From Cytidiella melzeri (lineage: Eukaryota; Basidiomycota; Agaricomycetes; Polyporales; Irpicaceae): DNA of 64,000 bases. Below the pieces are notes generated by a model. It did no database searches, was not told where the DNA came from, and saw only the letters and a list, made by a program, of their open reading frames with translations. Positions 52,776 through 61,886 of the stretch are shown here, in pieces. Made by a program: the position numbers and the translations under genes. Positions within the stretch are counted from its first letter, which is position 1; each line of letters starts with the position of its first letter. Where the stretch lies: positions 208,330 to 272,329 of the forward strand of contig JABYQR010000019.1 of the NCBI GenBank assembly GCA_022592445.1. The letters are read 5' to 3'.

Positions 52776-55700
52776 GGTGCTATTTAGGCCTGTATGAGAA
52801 AGTCTGAGAGAATCGCTGGTGGTGTGCGAGTGGAGACCATCTGGAGAGCGTAGACTGCAGGTTTAAATACCCTTGCGTTCCTATTTCAATCTGACGACTG
52901 CAGTTGAAGGAAGTGAAGTAGATATTTCGAGCAGATCTTCGCCTTCTTTCCCATACTGGCCACAAACATTCGTCATCGCCTGAGAACAATCGTGTAGGAG
53001 GTGAGGCGGATATGTACCCTGTACGGAAGTGTATACACTTGATGGAAGGCGGAGAAAAGATCAAGGGTTTGCACGATACGAGTATCTCTTGTGGTTCTGA
53101 TATAAATTGCAGTCTGAGTGCAAGGTGTGCGCAATAGAGCATGGTATGAATCAGCTTGCAATGTAGAGAATCATCAAATCGTAACGTACCATCCTGTCCA
53201 TAGGATCAGGGCGGTGATTTCGATGTTGTAACCAATATAATGCAGCGCAACAATGTATCGGATCTTGCAAGTTGCAGGTGTCGGTACCGGACGCTGCGAC
53301 GATCTTCGCAGAAAACATGCACTTCATAACACGACGCACAACCCGTCACTTCGAGGCGCTACTTCATCAGATGAGTGTCGAGGTGGGAAACTTACAGTGC
53401 TATCTTGGCACGTTCCTTGACCGGTTTGCATGTTATGCTTTCATTTCCTTGCCATGCTGACAAGCCCTACGGGACTCCTGAGAGGATCGATCCGAAAAAA
53501 GGGCAGAATACAGCCAGCAATGGCGGAAATGAGCTGCCAGCGGCAAAGTTTCCACGCAGCGAATTGCGCCGCGCCTCCATTGACTTCACGTACAGGGTCC
53601 TCACAGTCACAGCTTCGGATTGTGTACGCTGCAGATTTCTGCCGGTATGGAATTTCGACTTTCTTCGTCCACGTCTATCGATGGTTGTCGTTGATTCGCC
53701 TCTGAGACTTCAGATATTCGATTCTACCTCATGTTTCTGAGAATATCTTCGTGCATGCACCGTTGGATAGCAGAGGTTTGTTGTAGTTTGCGTAGAGTAC
53801 TGCACGGCGGCACTTTATTCATGAATTTTGCCTGTACTAGCAGTAGATGTTAGTAGTTTGAGTGAGACCCGCGACGGCAGCTTGCATCACACTGGTATGC
53901 ACGGCCATCGGTCCGGTGTGACGAGACGCGATTGTGACAGAGTCTTCCCTCAGCGTTCAACGTTCAAAAAAGTTAACGTTCACCTTGGATTCGGACTTGC
54001 AACATGGGCTGCAGTCGATGTTTTGTCTTGCTCCGGCCATACATGCAGCATGGACCTCCTCCGAATCGCTGAGAGTAGCCTAGTGGGATGCAGGAAAAGG
54101 CTCCGTGTTGGTACCGCTGAAGTCGAGCAATGGGCATATGGACGCACAGGAGACGGCCGCATGTGGTGAGTGCGTACGCTCGTATTCTGGACTGGACAAA
54201 TGCAAGAACGTCGACTGCTCCTTATAGGCTGGCAGACTGTCAGAATTACGCAAGTCGGCTAAGATGCATGTTGCTACGCAAAGAAACTCAGGCGGCGACA
54301 GCAGTGGGCCCTTCATCCATTTGGTTGTTGCGATTGGTACTGCTGTGAGTAGATCGACGACTGTGGGCTTCCTATACCCCTCGCAGGTATCTTCACGCCT
54401 ACCAATCCTCAAGCCAATTCACCATGTAAGAAGTCCTGACTTGCTGAACATTACTTTGTCGCTACATAGACGACAGCCTAGCTCGCCTCGTCGATCGAAA
54501 CGTTTTCTGTGCGCGGACTCCGGGCAGGTCCATGTTTCACTGGCAGTCCCAAGTATCGTATCTTGAGCCTCAAGTCGTCGTAGGCATTTTGCGTCTGATG
54601 GAAGGTACCGTATGCAGTGACCTCACTAGCTCCCTTGAGGTCGTGCCCTTTCACCTGTCACTATCATATCTAAACCCTGGTCATGACAAGTGTGTCGCTG
54701 GACTCGGTTGGCAAGGTACAGGCGACTCGGTGTGTCTCTCGTTCAATCTGCTTGCGTATTTCTGCGTATTGATACTCTTCTTATACTACGGAGAAGCAGG
54801 ATCTCTAAAAGATTTATTCTTCCGATGACCTCTATCCGATAAAGCGAAGGGACTAATCACCGCGCTAGTACAGCTAATAACTGCTGACACGGCGTTATTT
54901 GGTTTTTCTCGGTACGTTGTTCTCGTTCTGTGCCGTTGTGTTAACTGAATCTAGCTTGTCTCACAAACTGCAGCGTTGTGCTTGTGAACGCTGTCTTCGT
55001 GAGACTTTGAGATACCACGAGCACGCTGACGTGATCTAGCGCTCAATGCAGGGCGCTTATAGACTTCGCCATGGCCCCTATCTACTCAATCCCACTAGCA
55101 GTAGCAGCAGGTCCATTTTCTCCTTGCATCACGATCGCAGGCACCATTCGTTCAACGGCTGTTTCCTAGTAGCGGCCGTTGCTTCGGCGCCGAGGTACGA
55201 CCAGATCAAGAAGCATTTCTTCGCCACGTACGTTGTTACTGCTCCGACGCGCGCATAATGGGCATGCCCAATATACAGTCCACAGAGTCTTTAAGTGTGG
55301 TCGCAGGGTGGAGAGGGGACAGTCTCAAGGTAGACAAAAAACAAACCCATACATTAGTCCGAGTATTCAAAGCTTAAGCTTGCTCCTTTGCCCTACTTGT
55401 TGATATTCACGGATCTGAAAAGACGATCACAGCGAATGTTAGCAATCTACTCTGTCGTCTGATATATATGTCGATCAGCTACTGATTGCTAACCTTCATA
55501 GGAACGTGCACCCTCCTCCTCCAGTTCTATATAGGACGAAAAGTCACTGAATGTGGTAGCAACGTTTGCGAGTGTATTGGCGTGCCCTGAAGAGTGCAGG
55601 TCAACTCAACTGGTTAGCGGCCCTCTTTGTGTCGTTCACGATTTCATATGAAACTAATAGTTCTAGCTCATGCTACGGATTTAGGGGCATGGTAAATCAT

Positions 55701-55874
55701 GATAGCCTGTTCGCGCATGCGGTTCGCCTATAAACTAACACGGATTTGGCACGCCAGCAGGTTACAGTGACGAGTTAGTAGTCTGACTAGCTGTGGGATT
55801 CAACTTTGCACAGGGGCCCTATATAACCAGGAGATGACTTCCAATGCTCAGCTCTGGACGCCACTAGCATCATC
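52776..55874. other. 3.1 kb without a recognised gene
   Basis: Scanned on both strands. Frames at 53272-53740, 53828-54169, 54080-54412 and 54532-54828 give no family, repeated exon pattern or signal peptide plus domain. The 54700-54800 plus-strand frame includes a hydrophobic run (LAYFCVLILFLYYG) that could be chance. No tRNA or inverted repeat was noticed. It may contain regulatory DNA or a decayed gene. Confidence 0.4.
55820..55826 (+). promoter_or_regulatory. TATA box of the reductase gene
   Basis: TATATAA, 49 nt before the T-distal edge to the ATG at 55875, within a GC-rich context (GGGGCCC upstream). The leader would be only about 20 nt if initiation occurs 30 nt downstream. Confidence 0.6.
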
Positions 55875-57283
55875 ATGCCGGCCATTACAGACACGAACTC
55901 GACGATCCTCGTTACTGGGGCCAACGGCTTCCTGGGTACTTGGATCGTGGACACTCTCCTCGCACGGGGTTACTCCGTACGTGCAGCCGTCCGTACGAAG
56001 GATAAGGGACTGCACTTAGCAACCCAGTACAAGTCCTATGGCGACAAGCTCCAAATATTTGCTATAGGAAATATGGAAGCCGTAAGTCGTCTTTCCGAGG
56101 GAGGTACCCGCCCGGACACTCTGATCCTTCGTTGTTAGGAAGGTGCTTGGGACCAAGCTGTCGAAGACGTCGACGGTGTCATTCATTCCGCTGCCGACTC
56201 TTCCCTGGACGCGAAATCCCCGCAAGGTACAATATCGCTTCATTGATGTATCCGCGTCAGCTCACGTTCTTGAAGATATCATTGCACCAGCGGTCAAGGG
56301 TGTCCTCGGGATTCTGGAGAGTATCCAGAAGTATGGGTGCGTTCAGGAGTCAGACACTGGGAGCTTGGATGTCTGCTTACATCCCTGGAACAGAACCGCT
56401 GTCAAACGCGTCGTTTTCACCTCCTCCTCTGCAGCTATCAAGTGCCTCTCGTCCATTCCGGTGACGCTCTCCGAAGATGACTGGAATGACGACTCTGTGA
56501 AAGAATGTGACGAGAAAGGGGATGACGCGTGGTCATATGACATGTACAGTGCGAGCAAGACGTTGGCAGAGAAAGGCGAGTTCTCATGATTCGAACCTAT
56601 AACTTTACTGAGACTGCCAACGTTCCGCAGAAGGCTGGGAGTGGTACAAGCAGCATAAATCTTCACTTGCATGGGACATCGTCACTCTCCTACCTTCGTT
56701 TGTGTTTGGCGTGTGTATCTCTCGTCTGAATTCTCCTCGCGTTGCTGACGCGTGCTCGTCCTATATCAATGCAGCCCATGAAGCACGAAGTGAAAACAAT
56801 TGAGCAACTGAATTCTTCCTCTCAACTCTTCTATCAAGCGGCAGTACTGGGAAATTTCAATGGGCTACCTCCGCTTGCTGCACCAGGCCACGGATTTTGC
56901 GACGTTCGCGACGTTGCCGAAGCGCACGCTCGTGCGCTTGAGACCGCCGAAGCACGCAATGAGAGGATCTTGTTGATTCAGTCGAGCTTTGTCCTGCAGG
57001 ATGCACGTGAGTGCACGTTTCCAATCCACGCGTTAGGTCGAAAGAAGTCGTTTGTTGACCAGCTTAATTTTCCTCTGTAGTTGATGCGGTAAACTCTGTC
57101 ATTCCCTCTCCGTGGAAGTCACACACTGTGCCATTCCCGAAGGGTGATCTTGATGGCGACCGTGTGAGGAATATCACATGGAATCTTGACAGGGAAAAGA
57201 GAATATTTGGGATGAGGTACAGGACGTTCGAGGAGACAGCGAGGGATATCTTAGCAGACTATGAACAGCGTGGATGGCAGTGA
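55875..57283 (+). CDS. NAD(P)-dependent short-chain reductase, GRE2/dihydroflavonol-reductase-like
   Basis: Extended SDR that reduces aldehydes or ketones with NAD(P)H in the cytosol; the natural substrate cannot be told. The nucleotide-binding start STILVTGANGFLGTWIVDTL carries the TGxxGxxG glycine motif. DGVIHSAADSS follows, then VVFTSSSAA and the catalytic Tyr-Lys pair in YSASKTLAEK (Yx3K). AWDIVTLLPSFVFGP and FCDVRDVAEAHARAL complete the family pattern. Exon 1 is 55875-56081 and exon 2 starts at 56139. Further introns join SPQ-DIIAPAVKG, QKYG-TAVKRV, AEK-EGWEWY, FVFG-PMKHEV and DA-LDAVNSV, all in phase. The AEK-EGW intron (56576-56630) uses a GC donor (AAAG|GCGAGT). The product is about 330-340 residues and ends ADYEQRGWQ. 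Confidence 0.88.
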
Positions 57284-58099
57284 TATTCGCTAGTCGGCGG
57301 GGCACGTAACATGTTGTAAGAATAGGATTGAGACTTTGCAAATGTAACAATGATGTACTTCGTACAAGACCTCGAATTGACTTGCCTCATTGGGACATCT
57401 GTGTTCTGGGATGATTATGTAATCTACTAAGCTTGCCCGCGACTCGGATATGTACTCGTACTACTACGAACTTCTGTACTTACTTATACCCGTTCTACTA
57501 TTCCGTCTGGCCGTTGCGACCTCTACCTTTTCAGGTAAACTCTACGGAGTCCATGAGGAGTTCAGAACAACTTCGCCGGTCAGCGTGGGTACACACTTAC
57601 CTTACGTACGACCCCGTATTGGTGACACGCCTCTGATGAACCTCACCGTTTCCGACCCCACCGACTTTTGGAAATACTTCACGCACGGGCGTACTGGAAT
57701 TGAAGGACTCCTTCGGCGCCGGTCTATCTCAGCTAAACTTTCTCTATGGGCGGTATTGCTGTCTACGCCAACGTGTAGCAACTTTGAAGCCCGGCGTAGG
57801 GTCAGGACTGACTCAGGACCATCGAACGGCTAAGAGAGGTACGTCAGGTCATGAGGTGACGTGCAACGATACAGGCGTTACAGCACAGACATCACTGACT
57901 TCATTTCGTCAGAGTCCATCTCATCTCATAAAGACCCTGTGCGTCACTGTCAACGGCAACATACAGTGATTTGCATATTGGTTTAACGGTTGCAAGATAA
58001 AATCTTTTGTTTGTAGTAGCCAAATACACCCATATCGGTAATTAAGATTTCTGGAAGTGACGACGGCGTGACAGACAGTTGTCGCTTTGCCGTCAATTC
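57284..58099. other. intergenic; weak frame at 57450
   Basis: The frame 57450-57833 starts with a signal-peptide-like hydrophobic run (LLYLLIPVLLFRLAVA) and then FSGKLYGVHEEFRT, but has no known domain and no supporting splice structure. At 57963 a sequence TACAGTGATTTGC resembles a Tc1-type terminus, but no matching right end was found. Confidence 0.3.
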
Positions 58100-59189
58100 A
58101 TGAACCGTTCTCATTGCTCACCCATGCCACCAGCGGTACCTACCGAAACTCGCGAGCTAGTTGTCGTGTGGCGTCTGGAGGACCAGAAGTCTATCGCTGA
58201 GATTGCGCATCTTGCGCGATGCTCTGAATCCACAGTTCGGAACATTCTCCGCTGCTACCATAGCACAGGCTTTGTCAGGAACCCACTTGTGAGGACACCT
58301 ATGCGCAAACGTTTTCTGACCGAACCAGACATTGATGCCATTACAATATGGATACGAAGTAACCGCGCCATCTTCCTTGATGAAATCCAGGACCGCTTGC
58401 TCACAGAACGGAACATTGATATATCCCTCGCCACTGTCTCTCGCACACTACACCGACTTGCACTTACACACAAGAAGCTGTCAAAGGAGGCTCTTCAGCG
58501 GAATGATCTTCTACGAGCTACTTGGGTGGGGGAGTACGCAGATATTCCCATGGAATTCTTTGTCTGGTTGGATGAGTCAGGTGTTGATGATAACACAAAT
58601 TGGAGGACAATGGGTTGGGCTGAGGTGGGCAGAGCATGTGTGCGACGAGAGGTTTGGGCAAAAGGTGTTCATTTTTCTGTACTGCCGATTTTCAACTACG
58701 AAGGAATCATCGCACTTGATATCTTTGAGGGCTCGGTGAACAGAGAGAAGTTTATAGGCTTTATTCACGAGCAGCTGGTAAGTGTATTGTCTCTTTTTTG
58801 AGTCTGTTTGAGTCAGCTAACTAGTATTCTAGGCCCCTAAACTCAATCCGTACCCAGGCTTGCGAAGTGTCGTTGTCCTTGATAATGCAAGCATTCATCA
58901 TGCTGCTGAAATCCGTGACATTGTTGAGCATCAGTGCGGTATGTGCTTGATTGTCTAAGAATTACATGTATGCTGACTAGAATTAGGTGCTCGTCTCATC
59001 TATCTACCTCCATACTCTCCCGACCTGGATCCTGCTGAGCAGACTTTTAGTAAACTGAAAGCATGGCTTCGTCGCCACGAGGATGAAGCTATCCGTCGTG
59101 AATGCCGACCGTGGCTCATACACCAAGCTGCAATGTCAATCACATCGGACGATGCACTTGGGTGGATCACCAACTGTGGTTACTCATAG
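58100..59189 (+). mobile_element. Tc1/IS630-type DDE transposase, apparently intact
   Basis: Cut-and-paste transposase of the Tc1/mariner-IS630 superfamily. Exons are 58100-58777, 58833-58938 and 58987-59189, with introns of 55 and 48 nt. An N-terminal paired/HTH region reads TRELVVVWRLEDQKSIAEIA, then HLARCSESTVRNILRCY, followed by a second HTH (IDISLATVSRTLHRL). The catalytic core shows FVWLDESGVDD (first Asp), SVVVLDNASIHHAAE (second Asp) and YLPPYSPDLDPAEQTFSKLK (third acidic residue in PAEQ). It closes WITNCGYS. No stop or frameshift is visible in about 325 residues. The start may be 58100 or 58124. Terminal inverted repeats were not found, so it could be an immobilised or domesticated copy. 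It lies between the reductase and another mobile-type gene. Confidence 0.85.
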
Positions 59190-59296
59190 TTACACATTAG
59201 CTAAGGAATATATACACAAATCTAAACGAGAGATTACAGCTATGCGCTATTAAAAAGAATTAACTAAAGGAGAACTTGAAAGCATGCTAAGATAAA

Positions 59297-61158
59297 TCAA
59301 CCAGTCGAGAAGCAGAACTCATCATCGGGGTTATAAGGCGAAGCATGCTGCCTCTTGAACCTCAGTCGGGCTGTATATTCGCGAGCGAAGTTGACGAGTT
59401 GCCAGGCAGGGCCTTCTTTCAGATTTGTGATCTCCATGAGGCGCGTGATTGGAACAGATGCCAGCGTGCCAGGTGTCATCTCGTTTGAGGTAAGGAGCTC
59501 TTCTTGGTCGAGAACATCAATGTTCCGCTTCTCGAGAAGTGTGAGAAGGAAGAAGTGGACGATATCTCGACGAGCTGGAATCGGAGAGAGGAATGGTGTC
59601 ATGGTGGACAATGTAGGCGAAGATTCATGCAACACATTGATACTTGAAGCGAAGCCAGGCGACGAACCACAGGATGCCGAAGCAGGGGGAAGGAACGGGA
59701 GCGAGGGCCTGTCCAAAGAGCACCCACCCGCGACCGAGGCAGACTCGAGCCCCAACGATGCTGAGGAAGAGGTCGGCACTCTGCTGCCCATCAGCGCTGT
59801 GAACATCATGTGCTGTTGCCCAATAAGAGTTGTCAAGAGAGGGAGAAACGCAGTGGCATCGGCTGGTGCTGCTGGTTAGACTGCTGAATAAGGTCCCGTG
59901 CGGCCACGAGGCTTTGCCAGACCGACACGACCATCGCGCTGGCCATCGAACTCAGAGCAGTGCGGGGGATGCTCCAAGCTTGCGTCGCCCGAGATGATAG
60001 CGTCTGCCCAAATCCTCTTGCGCCAAAGGTTTAGGCAGATATGTCCGGCTGCCGTTTTCGCGCAAGCTCCAGGCTGACTGTGTTCACCGAGGTGCTCCGT
60101 ACAGGCATGCAATTGCTCGAGCTGCTGGATGACCTCGCCACGCACTTGAGCATGCTTGGAGAACTCATTGATGTTGGGTACTCGTGTCCTAAGCACCGGC
60201 GGATTCGGTGTGTTATCACGCCCAGCTGCGATGTCAGCGGGGCGCTTTCGCGCGCGAAAGCCTTCCAGGTTGTCGAGGTTGTATTCGACATAGATGGTTG
60301 CACCTCGCTTCTTCATAATGGCATGCAATGCCAGTTGAAATTCGCCCTCCCGTTCGATATTCGAAGCAGAGCTCTTGCTGGAAGGAGTCAGATGTAAGCT
60401 AATTCACATGTGTGGACAGGCATACCTGATACCCGTCCAATGCATCTTGAAGGGTGGAACAGCGACGGGCCCGATGGCGTACACCTCATCAAGCTCGTGC
60501 ACACCTAAAGTCTCCTTCGAGAATGTTACCAGCAGAAAGGAGCTGACAAGCACGACGCTAGCGTTCTTCACGTCGGTACGTCGTTTCGGTGCTGATTTTG
60601 AGGTTGATGGCCTTGCTGCACTTGCGGGATCAGCGCATGAGACCGTGACAATAACGAGATGCCCTTCTTGCTGCGAGGGGGCAGTCATTGACGTGGACAC
60701 AGTATTTGCAGCCCTCGTGGCTATTGCAGTAGCAGCTACTGCACCGGAAGCCTGAATCAGGCCATCAGCTGAAGCACCGGCTCGGAAGGGACATAGTGCT
60801 TACCTGAGATGCAGCCGGAGCTGACACAGGTTGGTCCTCCGAGGTCTGGCGTTGGGCAATAGCTTGCATAACATCACGTAGCTTGTCTGGCGAAAGGCGC
60901 CGCAGCCCAGCCTGTCTTGCGCGGTGTATGTCGTCTAATGTGTGATAGCACACTGGTGGATCAAATCCACCGTCTGGTAACCTCGATGAGTTTTACAAAC
61001 ACAAGACTTTGGAATGAATGCGTACCCATCCACGCCGGCTGAATAAGCCACGCGATTGATGTCGCGCGCTGTTCTGGGGGAACATGCGGAATAAACTCCG
61101 CACCCGCACGGCCAGCAGCACACCGCTCGTCTGCAGTAGGAGGCTCCTGGTCTGACAT
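59297..61158 (-). pseudogene. multi-copy agaricomycete gene with an in-frame stop
   Basis: Exons run from MSDQEPPTADERCAAGRA at 61158 to DDEFCFSTG at 59297. Splices join AWM-DGGFDPPVCYHTLD, AASQ-ASGAVA, and WTGIR to SSASNIEREGEF. The central exon has a Cys/His-containing stretch (HACTEHLGEHSQPGACAK) followed by GHICLNLWRKRIWADAIISG and PRGRTGPYSAV. At that point a TAA (59876-59878) interrupts the frame, which then continues without shift as PAAPADATAFLPLLTTLIG to the end. Proteins with this H-C-H-C...GHI.L....WA..I arrangement are found in many agaricomycete genomes, often near transposons; function is unknown. The long open continuation after the stop suggests a recent nonsense mutation. A tiny intron spanning the stop is not supported by splice signals. 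Confidence 0.6.
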
Positions 61159-61886
61159 TGGATGAGGCTGTAAGAGGGTTGAAAAGCGAAAGAAATTGAT
61201 GTGTCACTTACTCCGATGTCTTGTGTTCTTATATATTCTGTCAACAGGTGGAGGTGTCTTTGCTTGTACCGGTGTGTTGGAATGTAGCCTGCGTGGAACA
61301 GTGTTAAGAACGGCTGTCAAGGCGACACAGCTAGTACACACCTGGTAGAAGTGAACTTCCGAGGCTATGATGCGCCGTACGACGTCGACACGATGAAAAG
61401 CACCACTACTGGTCATCCTGTGGAGTGTCGGCAATGTTGAACAGGCACAGTACTGGTTGTCGGAAAACTTGAAACCGCCTCTCGAGGCGCTTGCCTCACG
61501 TAAGCCTCTGGCGGCAATCTTGACGCCGACTGGAGACCCTCTGGATGACACCTAGAGAGTGTCGGCAGCATCTAGATGTAAGATTAGATATCTCGAGCCG
61601 TTCTGTAGAGCATTGTCTCCTTTATATGGTAATGATAAGAACTTGCGTCCCTCTAGAGGACATCGTGAGGATCAGACACCACATGATTCATGTTCGACAC
61701 GCATACGAGGCGCTGTCGCCACTCTTTCACCACTACCACCACTCTCTCGACTCTGTACTCTCTGTACATCTTCCCTCTCTTTTTTCATTGTACATATTTC
61801 ATACCCATTGCACGTAAGTTGACGAGTCACTCAATGTTGTGTCAACGTGTCTGAATCAATGAATCATATTACTCCTTAGAAAAAAA
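61159..61886. other. intergenic between two mobile-type genes
   Basis: Minus-strand frames at 61204-61551 do not join the downstream gene convincingly. An A-run (GAAAAAAAATG) lies immediately before the start at 61887. No other feature seen. Confidence 0.4.

Noticed and set aside
53272..54828. Several 90-120 codon frames as a gene
   Set aside because: Frames overlap on both strands, lack family similarity and cannot be chained by plausible introns.
57450..57833. Signal-peptide-like frame after the reductase gene
   Set aside because: Apart from the hydrophobic start there is no domain, no splice structure and no promoter. Kept only as a note.
57963..57975. TACAGTGATTTGC as the left end of a Tc1 element
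   Set aside because: No complementary right end with TA was found within 300 nt after the transposase stop; a 12-nt match to a loose consensus is not enough.
59836..59886. Micro-intron removing the stop at 59876-59878
   Set aside because: The only GT-AG pair spanning the stop (GTCTAACCAG) is 10 nt, far below the minimum intron length.
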